Shown piece by piece: positions 42,681-51,265 of a stretch of DNA of 64,000 bases; position 1 is the first letter of the stretch, and each line of letters begins with the position of its first letter. The position numbers and the translations under genes are program-made. The stretch is from assembly GCA_052061695.1 (NCBI GenBank), contig JBPZEY010000010.1; one strand, given 5' to 3'. Source of the stretch: Alkalicoccus luteus (GTDB taxonomy: Bacteria; Bacillota; Bacilli; Bacillales; Salisediminibacteriaceae). The notes under the pieces are model-generated. The model saw nothing but the letters and a program-made list of their open reading frames with translations, was not told where the DNA came from and searched no databases.

Positions 42681-42710
42681 ACCGCTGGAGTAAAGTCCAG
42701 CGGTTTTTTT
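42681..42710 (+). terminator. terminator after walJ
   Basis: ACCGCTGGA/TCCAGCGGT stem, loop GTAAAG, seven T. Confidence 0.9.
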
Positions 42711-42896
42711 GTGTAGAAAGAACGCCGCCGATCGGGCCGATTACGGAAAACCTGCCGATGGTTTTGGAAAATTATCGAAGAAGATGCGTATAAATAGACG
42801 AAAAGCCCCGTGCTCACTAAAATAATAAGTAGAGCGGCGCGTCCGCTCGTGCATGACCAGTCACCGCAGATGAATGAAATAGGGGAGGTTTTTGAC

Positions 42897-44120
42897 ATGG
42901 GTTACTATGATGGCGGCACGCGTGCAAGCAAAGAAAAACGCGGTGCCTCTTCAGGAATCGCCGGCTTTATCGGGGCAATAGTCGGCGCATTGATCGTCGT
43001 GTTTTCGATTCCCGTGCTCTCATCGACCGGCTTTTTGCCATATGATATCGGTCCTGCGGGGCCGGGCAGCGAAGAAGCAGGGGAATCGGCCGAAGAAAAC
43101 ACAGAAGAGCAGGTCGAATCAGTCAGCATTGAACATAATTCAGACGTGACTGAAGCAGTGGACCGGGTGCATGATGCTGTCGTCGGCATCGTCAACATGA
43201 ATCAGAGCAGCGATATGTTCGGCGCTCCTGCAGGCGAAGGCACCGGCTCCGGCATCATTTATAAAATCGAAGAAGACCGGGCGTTCGTCGTGACGAATCA
43301 GCACGTGATCGAAGGAGCGTCCACTGGGCAGACGGAAGTAGACGTGACGCTTACAGATGGTTCACGAATACCTGCTGAATTTGTTGGAGAGGATGAACTG
43401 ACAGATCTTGCTGTGCTGACGATTGACGCCGAGGAAGTGGAGACCATCGCAGATTTCGGTACGTCGGATACACTTCGCGCCGGCGAGCCGGCGATTGCGA
43501 TCGGCAATCCGCTCGCCTTTGAAGGATCGGTTACGCTCGGCATTATCAGCTCCGTTGAACGAAGCATCCCCGTTGATATCAGTGGCGACGGACAGCCGGA
43601 CTGGGAGGCGGAAGTGCTCCAGACGGATGCAGCGATTAACCCGGGTAACTCCGGCGGCGCCCTCGTCAACATACAGGGGGAAGTGATCGGCATCAACTCG
43701 ATGAAGATCGCGCAAAATGCCGTGGAAGGCATCGGTTTTGCGATTCCGGCTGACCTTGCGCAGCCTGTGATAGCCGACCTGGAGCAATACGGAGAGGTGC
43801 AGCGCCCGCAGATGGGCATCGTCCTCCGCTCGCTGCAGGAGATCCCGTCCTTCCACTGGGAGAGTACGCTCGGCCTGCCTGAAGATGTGAAAGGCGGCGT
43901 CTATATTGAAGGCGTGCAGCCGGATTCACCGGCACAGGAAGCCGGCATGGAAGAAGGCGATGTGATCGTGGAGCTTGACGGAGAAGAGATCCGTGACGCA
44001 AACGAGCTCCGCCGCTACCTGTATACAGAAGTGGAGATCGGCGATACAATGGAAGTCACGTTCTACCGGAATGGGGAACTGCAGTCCACAGACATCACCC
44101 TCTCCGAGCAGGTATTTTAA
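42897..44120 (+). CDS. htrA: HtrA-like serine protease (YyxA)
   Basis: A membrane-anchored quality-control protease of the DegP/HtrA family. A short cytoplasmic N terminus precedes one membrane helix (GIAGFIGAIVGALIVVFSIPVL). The trypsin-like domain has the triad His in VVTNQHVIEGA, Asp in DELTDLAVL and Ser in NPGNSGGALVN, and a C-terminal PDZ domain (GVQPDSPAQEAGMEEGDVIVELDG). 407 residues from the ATG behind GGGGAGG; the frame is open 87 bases earlier. In Bacillus it always follows walJ. Confidence 0.97.
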   Translation: MGYYDGGTRASKEKRGASSGIAGFIGAIVGALIVVFSIPVLSSTGFLPYDIGPAGPGSEEAGESAEENTEEQVESVSIEHNSDVTEAVDRVHDAVVGIVNMNQSSDMFGAPAGEGTGSGIIYKIEEDRAFVVTNQHVIEGASTGQTEVDVTLTDGSRIPAEFVGEDELTDLAVLTIDAEEVETIADFGTSDTLRAGEPAIAIGNPLAFEGSVTLGIISSVERSIPVDISGDGQPDWEAEVLQTDAAINPGNSGGALVNIQGEVIGINSMKIAQNAVEGIGFAIPADLAQPVIADLEQYGEVQRPQMGIVLRSLQEIPSFHWESTLGLPEDVKGGVYIEGVQPDSPAQEAGMEEGDVIVELDGEEIRDANELRRYLYTEVEIGDTMEVTFYRNGELQSTDITLSEQVF

Positions 44121-44125
44121 TGAAA

Positions 44126-44163
44126 GAGCCTGGGGATAACCTGTCTCCGGGCTCTTTTTTTGT
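44126..44163 (+). terminator. terminator after htrA
   Basis: AGAGCCTGG/CCGGGCTCT stem (one T-G wobble) followed by seven T. Confidence 0.85.
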
Positions 44164-44169
44164 TATCCC

Positions 44170-44582
44170 CGTGGATAAATCGGGTACAGACACAACTGTG
44201 GATAACTAATGAAAGGAGGGAGAGCATGATTTACAGCTGCAGCGATCACGTGGAGGAAGCATTGGATGAAACGTTGACAGACGGGGGTCCTCCGCCCGTT
44301 TTTACAAAAATGGAAGACAAAGAAGCACCGTGTTTTATTTGCGGAAAACCGGCATTGTTTCAAGTGGAAGCGTGAGTTGTGCACAATGTTATACACAGTT
44401 TTCCACAAGGACATTTTAGTAAAATAAGGAATTTCTAAAGATGCGAACAGTGATTTCTGGAAAATCGTAGTGGAAAGCGGTTTCAAACAGCAGATGGGAA
44501 CACGGATGACGGCAGAGTTCTCTGTGTATATGTGGATAAAAAATGTGGATAACTTTATTATATGGGGATAACCTGTGGAGAA
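44170..44582. other. second DnaA-box cluster, 31 kb from oriC
   Basis: Three perfect DnaA boxes TGTGGATAA (44197-44205, 44531-44539, 44544-44552). Five more have a single change: CGTGGATAA 44170-44178, TTATACACA 44389-44397, TTTTCCACA 44399-44407, TGGGGATAA 44563-44571 and TGTGGAGAA 44574-44582. They flank the small yyzF gene. The AT-rich spacer 44408-44530 holds no gene. B. subtilis has DnaA-titrating clusters near its origin, so a similar role is plausible. Confidence 0.75.
44226..44375 (+). CDS. yyzF: CxxH/CxxC small protein (YyzF-like)
   Basis: A 49-residue protein with Cys5-x-x-His8 (SCSDHVEEALDE) and a C-terminal CFICGKPALFQVE, the two half-sites of a likely zinc site. It matches the CxxH/CxxC family that in B. 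subtilis lies between htrA and rlmH. AGGAGGG stands before the ATG. Function unknown. Its upstream and downstream flanks are full of DnaA boxes. Confidence 0.85.
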   Translation: MIYSCSDHVEEALDETLTDGGPPPVFTKMEDKEAPCFICGKPALFQVEA

Positions 44583-44598
44583 CCATCCTGTCCACAGG

Positions 44599-46125
44599 TT
44601 ACTTGTTTGTCGATCCATCGTCCATGTCAAACAGCGACAGCTGCTCATAGGCAGGCTTTTGCTTTTTAGCGGAGGCTTCTTTTCGTCTCGTATTCGAAGC
44701 ATGCTTTTTCAGTCCCTGTTCGGCTTCCTTTACGCCTGCTTCGGAATCGCGGACCGACCAGAGCACCTCGCGTGCACGCCGATTGGCCTCCATGACGTCG
44801 ACGACGGCGCCGCAGTACTGACTGTGAAAAAAGACCGGGCTCTTCCATGGCTCATGAATAAAATCGGCTGAAAACTCCTTCAGCTCGGGAACATGGCGGC
44901 GGATGAAGCGGCCGTCCGGATCCTGATCCCGCCCCTGCTTAATCGGGTTGTAAATGCGAATCGTGTTAAAGCCGGTCGTGCCGGCCTGCATCTGCATCTG
45001 GCTGTAGTGAATGCCCGGCTCGTAGTCGAGAAACTGGCGGGCGAGAAACTGCGCTGGCTTCTGCCAGTCGAGCAGCAGCGTGTTGCAAATAAATGAAACG
45101 AGCATCGCCCGCGAACGGAAATTGATCCAGCCCGTCTTATGAAGCGAGCGCATCGCAGCGTCGATAAACGGAATACCGGTCCGTCCTTCTGTCCAGCGCG
45201 AGTATGCGTCCTCGTCCCAGTCGGTACGGATCGCGTCAAACGCGCGGTTCATGTTGCGCTCCGACAGCTCCGGTTCATCCTCAAGCCGCTGAATAAAATG
45301 GCAGTGCCAGTGGAGTCTGGAGATAAACGCTTCGAGCTGCCGTCTATCCGCCGGATTCAGCAGCTGGGCGAGCCGCCGGAGGCTCTCCTGATAGGCACGG
45401 CGAAACGACAGGGCGCCCCAGGCGAGATAAGGGGACAGCCGGCTGCATGACGTCGAGGAGGAGATCGGATTGCTTAAATGACTGCGGTACTGATAAAAGC
45501 GGTTTTCCAGAAAATCAGCGAGCGTTTCCAGTCCGAGTGATTCTCCGCCCTGCTGCCCGTAGCGGATCGCTTCTCCGGGAAGAGCTAGCTGCTTCGGAAA
45601 CGTCGTCTGCCGCGTCAGAACGGTTGGAAGGGAAGCCGGCGGTGCCGGAATGGCGCCTGGGGCAGGGAGCAGCGGCGCCTGCATTTTTTCCTGCCATTTT
45701 TCATCAAACTGCTTCCGGTCCCGGAGCCCGCGTGTGACGCCGAAGGACGGATATTCATAAACCGCAAATCCGCGCTCCTTCATCCAGCGTCTCACCTCCA
45801 TGTCGCGCGCAAATGTATCAGGCGTTCCGTGTTCTTCATGGGCATACAGTGTAAGCGGCGTGCCATCTTCGGCAAGCTGCTCGAGCAGGGAGACCATCCC
45901 TGTACAGGCCGTATAAAGCTCGCCGCCGAGCCTGCGCACCTCTGTCTGCATCTCCGCAAGACACTCCTCAATGAAGCGTGCATGCCGCTCGGAGAGGTCG
46001 CCGTTTTGCCAGAGCTCCGGCTCGATAACATAGACGATCAGCACCGGACCGCCGGCGCGGCACGCTTCTGTGAGCGGACGATGATCATGCACCCGTAAAT
46101 CCCGCTTCAGCCAAACTATCTGCAT
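44599..46125 (-). CDS. photolyase/cryptochrome-family flavoprotein
   Basis: A 508-residue FAD protein of the photolyase/cryptochrome family. The N-terminal Rossmann domain starts IVWLKRDLRVHDHRPL. The FAD-binding helical domain has SRLSPYLAWGALSFR, GRTGIPFIDAAMRSLHKTGWINFRSRAMLVSF and YEPGIHYSQMQMQAGTTG. The Asn-containing HNRLRM segment of class I CPD photolyases reads NFRSRA here, so DNA substrate and repair activity are uncertain; a similar subgroup is known in other bacteria. A charged tail of about 50 residues is extra. The ATG at 46125 follows GGGGGG; an upstream GTG is possible. Convergent with yyzF. Confidence 0.85.
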   Translation of the reverse strand: MQIVWLKRDLRVHDHRPLTEACRAGGPVLIVYVIEPELWQNGDLSERHARFIEECLAEMQTEVRRLGGELYTACTGMVSLLEQLAEDGTPLTLYAHEEHGTPDTFARDMEVRRWMKERGFAVYEYPSFGVTRGLRDRKQFDEKWQEKMQAPLLPAPGAIPAPPASLPTVLTRQTTFPKQLALPGEAIRYGQQGGESLGLETLADFLENRFYQYRSHLSNPISSSTSCSRLSPYLAWGALSFRRAYQESLRRLAQLLNPADRRQLEAFISRLHWHCHFIQRLEDEPELSERNMNRAFDAIRTDWDEDAYSRWTEGRTGIPFIDAAMRSLHKTGWINFRSRAMLVSFICNTLLLDWQKPAQFLARQFLDYEPGIHYSQMQMQAGTTGFNTIRIYNPIKQGRDQDPDGRFIRRHVPELKEFSADFIHEPWKSPVFFHSQYCGAVVDVMEANRRAREVLWSVRDSEAGVKEAEQGLKKHASNTRRKEASAKKQKPAYEQLSLFDMDDGSTNK

Positions 46126-46266
46126 CGCTCTTCCCCCCTGTTCAGACACTTTACCCTTAACGTACTAAACTAATCTGTAAAAATACAGTATTTTGCGCAG
46201 AGCCGTTTACACGGGTGAAGAGAAGGAAACAGACACCATACACCTTGAATTGAAAGGAGTCTGTTC

Positions 46267-47067
46267 ATGGCACATCAAATTGAAACAGCACCCGGCGTGC
46301 ATCTGCACGTAGAGGACGAAGGAAGCGGAAAGCCGGTTATTTTTATTCACGGCTGGCCGCTGAACGCAGCGATGTTCCACCGTCAGAAGCAGGCGGTTAT
46401 CGAAAACGGCCATCGGTATATCGGCATTGATCTGCGGGGCTTCGGCCGCTCCGATCAGCCGGAAGAGAACTACATTTACGATACGTTTGCTTCGGATATT
46501 TTAGCGGTCGTGAAGGAGCTCGAGCTGGAGCAGTATTCGCTTGTCGGCTTTTCAATGGGCGGTCCGGTCGCGATCCGCTATGCGGTGAAATACGCCGGTG
46601 AACAGCTGGAGCAGCTGTTTCTGCTCGGACCCGCAGCGCCTAGCTTTACGAAGCGGATGGGCTACAGCCTCGGCATGGAAAAGGAAGACGTGGATGACTT
46701 GATGGAGGCGATCGACGAGGACCGGGAGAAGGCGCTTCAGGACTTCGGCGGCAACTTCTTTTACCAGGATGTGTCTGAGGAAGCAAAGCAGGAGCTGTTT
46801 GATTTGAGCATGCGGGCCTCCAAGCAGGCGACGATTTCGGCAGCAGCGGCGCTCCGCGATGAGGACCTCCGCGACGAAGCAGGTCACATCCGTGTTCCCG
46901 TATCGATTTTTCACGGACGGCATGATGCGATTTGCGAGTTCGGCTTCGCAGAAGAACTGGAGCAGCGCATTCCGACGGTAACCGTCGTACCGTTTGAAGA
47001 AAGCGGGCACGGGCTGCACGTGGAAGAACCGGATAAACTGAATAAGGAACTGCTGCAGCGCCTGTAA
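46267..47067 (+). CDS. alpha/beta hydrolase
   Basis: A 266-residue hydrolase of the haloperoxidase/esterase type. Oxyanion region IFIHGWPLN, nucleophile elbow GFSMGG with Ser near residue 96, acid Asp in VSIFHGRHDAICEF, and His in EESGHGLHVEEPDKL. The substrate cannot be told from sequence. AAGGAG precedes the ATG. Single gene with its own terminator. Confidence 0.88.
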   Translation: MAHQIETAPGVHLHVEDEGSGKPVIFIHGWPLNAAMFHRQKQAVIENGHRYIGIDLRGFGRSDQPEENYIYDTFASDILAVVKELELEQYSLVGFSMGGPVAIRYAVKYAGEQLEQLFLLGPAAPSFTKRMGYSLGMEKEDVDDLMEAIDEDREKALQDFGGNFFYQDVSEEAKQELFDLSMRASKQATISAAAALRDEDLRDEAGHIRVPVSIFHGRHDAICEFGFAEELEQRIPTVTVVPFEESGHGLHVEEPDKLNKELLQRL

Positions 47068-47074
47068 GCAATCG

Positions 47075-47104
47075 GCTCCCGGATCACGCATCCGGGAGCT
47101 TTTT
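47075..47104 (+). terminator. terminator after the hydrolase gene
   Basis: Ten-base perfect stem GCTCCCGGAT/ATCCGGGAGC, loop CACGC, five T. Confidence 0.85.
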
Positions 47105-47171
47105 CATATATGACGGTGAGACATGCGGAAGCCTTTTCCAAAAGTCTCTGTCCGCACCACTGCCTCTTCGC

Positions 47172-47177
47172 TATAAT
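47172..47177 (+). promoter_or_regulatory. candidate -10 for the two-component/ABC operon
   Basis: A perfect TATAAT 24 bp before the kinase start. No acceptable -35, so it may need an activator. Confidence 0.4.
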
Positions 47178-47200
47178 AGAGAGCAGAAGGGGGTGTCTTG

Positions 47201-48322
47201 GTGCGGTTCTTTTTGCTGCATGCCGGTCTGCTCGCTGCGGTATCAGCGGTCATCGCTGCAGCCGTGCCGCTGCCGTTTGACCGGCCCGTTTTTTACATAC
47301 TCGGAAGCGTGTTTTTCGGTTTCTATTTTTCGCTCCTGCTCTGGCCGGTGCGTACGATCCCAATTGTGTCCGCCCAGCTGACGTGGGCGCTGCTTGTGAG
47401 CTGGCTGCTTCCGGCGGGCGACCCGCTGCTGCTGCTCATGGCGGTGCCGCTCATAACGGCAGCAATGCTTGATGACTCATATCCGGTGCTGACAGCGGCA
47501 GCCGGTGCCGCTTCTGTTCTCATACCGGTCTTTTTTGCCGGTGTATTCGTCTGGGAGCTGTTGCTGCTGTTCCTGATTCTTTCGACGGCGCTCACCGCGC
47601 TTACGATGATGTACGTGCGTGACCGCTCCAAGGCGCACGCCGCGGAGCAGACGGCCGTGGAGCTGGAGCGGGAGAACCGCCGGCTTCGCCGCAGCGTGGA
47701 GCTGCAGGAACAGGAGGTCCGAGAAGAGGAACGGATCCGGATCGCCCGCGATATTCATGATTCGGTCGGCCATCAGCTGACGGCGCTCCTCATGCAGGCA
47801 GGCGTCTTAAAACGGTTGCTTGCAGGAGAGGAGCAGCTGCACGCGGAGCGAATTGAAGCGACCGCAGGTGAAGCGCTGGAACAGACGCGCGAAGCAGTGC
47901 GGCATATGCGCAGCGAAGAGCTGCCGGCCGGTGTGCATGCCGTGCTGCATCTTCTCCGAAAGCTGGAGCGGGAATCGCAGATGACAGTGCAGTGGAAGGC
48001 AGAAGACGGCTTTTTATCGGCTCCGTTTACGAATGATCAGCATATCGCCGTATACCGTTTCGTCCAGGAAGGCATGACGAACGCGATGAAGCACGGACGT
48101 ACGAGAAGCGTCAGCCTGCACGTGCAGATCCGCGGCGGCCGTCAGGCGGTGCTCACGCTGCAAAACAGGACGACGCCGGAAACAGATCGCCCGGCAGGAA
48201 GCGGACTGAGAGGCTTAAGCGAGCGTTTTGATGCACTCGGCGGCCGGCTCGCCTGGGAGCACGGCGGAGACGTCTTTACGATGGAAGCCGTTTTTCCGCT
48301 TGAAAGGAGGGAGCGCCCGTGA
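47201..48322 (+). CDS. NarL-type sensor histidine kinase (LnrJ-like)
   Basis: A 373-residue membrane kinase. Four to five N-terminal helices (about 5-135), a short coiled coil (ELERENRRLRRSVELQEQEV), HisKA_3 with the phosphoacceptor His in IARDIHDSVGHQLTALLMQAG, and an HATPase with N box QEGMTNAMKHG and G box GSGLRGLSERF. It starts at GTG behind AAGGGGG. The stop overlaps the regulator gene by four bases. The kinase-regulator-ATPase-two permease order matches LnrJKLMN of B. subtilis, which senses and exports linearmycin-type polyenes. The stimulus here is inferred only from this layout. Confidence 0.85.
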   Translation: MRFFLLHAGLLAAVSAVIAAAVPLPFDRPVFYILGSVFFGFYFSLLLWPVRTIPIVSAQLTWALLVSWLLPAGDPLLLLMAVPLITAAMLDDSYPVLTAAAGAASVLIPVFFAGVFVWELLLLFLILSTALTALTMMYVRDRSKAHAAEQTAVELERENRRLRRSVELQEQEVREEERIRIARDIHDSVGHQLTALLMQAGVLKRLLAGEEQLHAERIEATAGEALEQTREAVRHMRSEELPAGVHAVLHLLRKLERESQMTVQWKAEDGFLSAPFTNDQHIAVYRFVQEGMTNAMKHGRTRSVSLHVQIRGGRQAVLTLQNRTTPETDRPAGSGLRGLSERFDALGGRLAWEHGGDVFTMEAVFPLERRERP

Positions 48323-48951
48323 AACAGGTGCTGTTAGCAGAGGATCAGCAGATGGTTCGCCAGGGACTGAAAATGATGATCGAGGAAACAGGCGAATTCC
48401 GCGTTATCGTGGAGGCAGCGACGGGACAGGAAGCGGTCGAAAAAGGTGCCGAAGCGGCGATCGACGTCGCCGTACTCGATATTCGCATGCCGGAAAAGAG
48501 CGGCCTGGAAGCATGCCGGGAGTTGATTCGCCACCAGCCGGAGCTGCCGGTGCTCATGCTTACGACGTTCGATGATGACGCCTATGCAATTGAGGCACTG
48601 GAGAGCGGGGCTAAGGCTTTTATGCTCAAGGACGCCGATGCGGCAAAGCTGATCACTGCCATGAAGAAGGCGATCGAGGGAGGCATCACGATTGATGAAG
48701 GCACGGCTGGGCGCATCATCCCTGATTTAATGAAGCGGGAGCAGCCAAAGCCAGCGGATGTGCCGCTGACAAAACGGGAAAAAGAAATTACCATGCTCGT
48801 TGGAGACGGACGTACGAATCAGGAAATTGCGTCAGAATTATTTTTATCGGTCGGCACGGTAAAAAATCATATCTCGGTGATTTTGGATAAGCTGGAGCTT
48901 CGCGACCGGACTCAGCTTGCCATATACGCCATCCGCCACCATCTCGTGTAG
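48319..48951 (+). CDS. NarL/LuxR-type response regulator (LnrK-like)
   Basis: A 210-residue regulator. Receiver domain with the phosphoacceptor Asp in VAVLDIRMPEKSG and Lys in AFMLKDADAAKL. The C-terminal LuxR-type helix-turn-helix is LTKREKEITMLVGDGRTNQEIASELFLSVGTVKNHISVILDKL shortened to its key blocks TKREKEI and VGTVKNHIS. Starts with GTG overlapping the kinase gene. It probably controls the ABC genes 125 bp downstream. Confidence 0.88.
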   Translation: MKQVLLAEDQQMVRQGLKMMIEETGEFRVIVEAATGQEAVEKGAEAAIDVAVLDIRMPEKSGLEACRELIRHQPELPVLMLTTFDDDAYAIEALESGAKAFMLKDADAAKLITAMKKAIEGGITIDEGTAGRIIPDLMKREQPKPADVPLTKREKEITMLVGDGRTNQEIASELFLSVGTVKNHISVILDKLELRDRTQLAIYAIRHHLV

Positions 48952-49076
48952 CTTTCTGCTATGCGGGATTTTTTTGTGACGGAGGTCATAGGTGCAGGTT
49001 AAAAAGAGGTGACCGAAGCTACGTCCTTTTTCTGTGAGGCGGCCGTAAACTAAAGATAATAAAGGAGGCGGGCGCC

Positions 49077-50009
49077 ATGCTGGAAGTGATGGACGTAACG
49101 AAAACATTCAAGGAGCGGACCGCGGTCAGCCGTGTGAATATGTACATTGAGAAGGGGGAAATCGTCGGACTGCTTGGACCGAATGGAGCGGGAAAGTCGA
49201 CGACGATCTCGATGATCTCAAGCCTTATCACGCCGACGGAGGGGGAGATATACGCGGGCGGATTTTCGGTGAAAAAAGACCGGACAAATATCCGCCGCAT
49301 GATCGGCGTCGTTCCGCAGGAGATCGCCTTGTTTCAGGATTTGACGGCGCTTGAAAACCTGCGCTTTTTCGGACGGGCCTACAAGCTGAAGGGGAGCGAG
49401 CTGAAGGAGCGCGTCGCACACGTGCTGGACGTCGTCGGACTCACCGAACGGGCGGGGGAGTTCGTGAAAACGTATTCCGGCGGCATGAAGCGGCGGCTGA
49501 ACATCGCCGTCGCGCTCTTACACGAGCCGGAGCTGTTAATTATGGATGAGCCGACGGTCGGCATCGATCCCCAGTCGCGCAGCTACATTCTGGAAACGGT
49601 GCGCGAGCTGAACCGAACGAAGAACATAACGATTATTTACACGAGCCACTACATGGAGGAAGTCGAGTATTTGTGCGACCGGATCTACATTATGGACCAC
49701 GGGGAGATCATTGCCGCCGGCACGAAACACGAGCTGAAGGCGATGCTCATGGAAGAAGACAGCATCGTCGTCACCCTCAACCAGAGCGCCGATGAGCTTG
49801 CTGAAGCACTGGAGGCGCGCGACGATATTACCCGCGTGCACGTTTCCGGACATGAGGCGGTTATCGCCGCGAAAAAGGATGCTCCGGTGCTGGAAACGGT
49901 CATTCAGCTGACGCGAAAAAACGGGGTGGAGCTAAAGTCGGTAGAAGTACGCTCCCCGAGCCTCGAGGATGTGTTTCTGCATCTGACCGGCCGGACGCTC
50001 CGGCAGTAA
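49077..50009 (+). CDS. ABC transporter ATP-binding protein (LnrL-like)
   Basis: A 310-residue ATPase of an ABC-2 exporter. Walker A GLLGPNGAGKSTT, Q loop GVVPQEIALF, signature TYSGGMKRRLNIA, Walker B ELLIMDEPTVGID, H-loop TSHYMEE. A C-terminal DrrA-type extension of about 80 residues follows. AAGGAGG lies upstream. It is followed by two permease genes with 13-bp and overlapping junctions, making a complete exporter. Confidence 0.9.
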   Translation: MLEVMDVTKTFKERTAVSRVNMYIEKGEIVGLLGPNGAGKSTTISMISSLITPTEGEIYAGGFSVKKDRTNIRRMIGVVPQEIALFQDLTALENLRFFGRAYKLKGSELKERVAHVLDVVGLTERAGEFVKTYSGGMKRRLNIAVALLHEPELLIMDEPTVGIDPQSRSYILETVRELNRTKNITIIYTSHYMEEVEYLCDRIYIMDHGEIIAAGTKHELKAMLMEEDSIVVTLNQSADELAEALEARDDITRVHVSGHEAVIAAKKDAPVLETVIQLTRKNGVELKSVEVRSPSLEDVFLHLTGRTLRQ

Positions 50010-50022
50010 GGAGGAAACGCAT

Positions 50023-51264
50023 ATGCTAGGAATGATGCTCGTAAAGGAAGTGAAACAGCTGCTGCGGGAGCGGAGCGAGCTGCTCACGCTGCTGCTGATG
50101 CCGGTCATTCTCATTACGATTTTAGGAAGCGCGCTGCAGGGCATGACGTCACCGGGTGCGGCAGGCGCCGGTCAGCTGGAAGCTGCCGTCGTCATCGAAG
50201 AACCGCTTGACGTGTCGCTTGCGCAGTTTCAGGACGTGCTGGAAAGAGAAGGCATGCCGCCTGAGATGCAGGAAACACTGCTGGAGGAAGCAGCGGCGGT
50301 ATCTGTTCCCGAAATGTTTACGGAGATGCTTCAGTCACTGGAAGGAGACGGAGTGCTTGAGGTAAGCATCATAGACGACGCCGCGGATGTTCCGGAAGAT
50401 GCTGCCGGCGTCTGGGAGTTTGACGAAGGCTACCGAGTCGATACGTGGCAGCAGATGTTTTTACAGGACGAGGTACCGGAGCCTGTGACCGCTCGTGTCG
50501 ACAGCCAGCTTGGCATTATTGAAGGCATCACCGGGGCGTTTTTTGAGGAGCTGAACTGGCAGAAGGAAGCCGCCTATCTTGCCGAACAGGATGGGACGCC
50601 GGTGCCGGAAGCGGTGCAGACGGAGGTGGAGACCCGCCAGCTCGACAACCGCTCCGTCATCACGTCCTTTGATTACTACACGGCAGGCATGGCCGTCATG
50701 TTCGTGCTCTATACGGCTACGTTTCTCGCAAGCACCGCACATACGGAACGACGCACGTACGTGTTTCAACGACTGCTTACATCCAACGTGCCGCTCTGGC
50801 TGTACGTTGCCGGCAAGGGCGGCGCCGGCGTGCTGCTAGCGCTCGTGCAGCTTACGGTCATTTTCAGCTTCTCCTCGCTCGTGTTCGGCGTCTCGTTTCA
50901 GAGTCTCGGTTTAACCGCCGTGATTGCGCTCGGTCTGGCTTTGACGGTCGGTTCGCTCGCGATGCTGCTCACTGCCGTCAACTACCGGCTCCGCAATGAG
51001 CAGGCGACGGCGCTGTTTGCAAGCGCCGGGGTCACGATCCTCGCCTTTCTCGGCGGCAGCTTCTTTAACGTCAGCCAGCTGTCGGAGACGATGGCGTTCA
51101 TCGGCCGCATGCTCCCGAACGGGGCGGCGATGCAGAGTCTGCTTGCGGTGATGGGTGGAGCCGGTGCGGAGCTGATTTACCCGATGTTCGTGTCGATTTT
51201 CGCGTTCTGTATCCTTTGTATTACTGCTGCGATGCTTGTTTTTCCGCGAAAGGAGGATGTCTGA
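50023..51264 (+). CDS. ABC-2 type permease (LnrM-like)
   Basis: A 413-residue permease with the ABC-2 layout: an N-terminal helix (SELLTLLLMPVILITILGSAL), a large extracytoplasmic acidic loop (about 45-220), then five helices from YYTAGMAVMFVLYTATFLAST. GGAGG precedes the ATG. It pairs with the next permease; the two probably form a heterodimer with the ATPase. Confidence 0.87.
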   Translation: MLGMMLVKEVKQLLRERSELLTLLLMPVILITILGSALQGMTSPGAAGAGQLEAAVVIEEPLDVSLAQFQDVLEREGMPPEMQETLLEEAAAVSVPEMFTEMLQSLEGDGVLEVSIIDDAADVPEDAAGVWEFDEGYRVDTWQQMFLQDEVPEPVTARVDSQLGIIEGITGAFFEELNWQKEAAYLAEQDGTPVPEAVQTEVETRQLDNRSVITSFDYYTAGMAVMFVLYTATFLASTAHTERRTYVFQRLLTSNVPLWLYVAGKGGAGVLLALVQLTVIFSFSSLVFGVSFQSLGLTAVIALGLALTVGSLAMLLTAVNYRLRNEQATALFASAGVTILAFLGGSFFNVSQLSETMAFIGRMLPNGAAMQSLLAVMGGAGAELIYPMFVSIFAFCILCITAAMLVFPRKEDV

Positions 51265-51265
51265 G

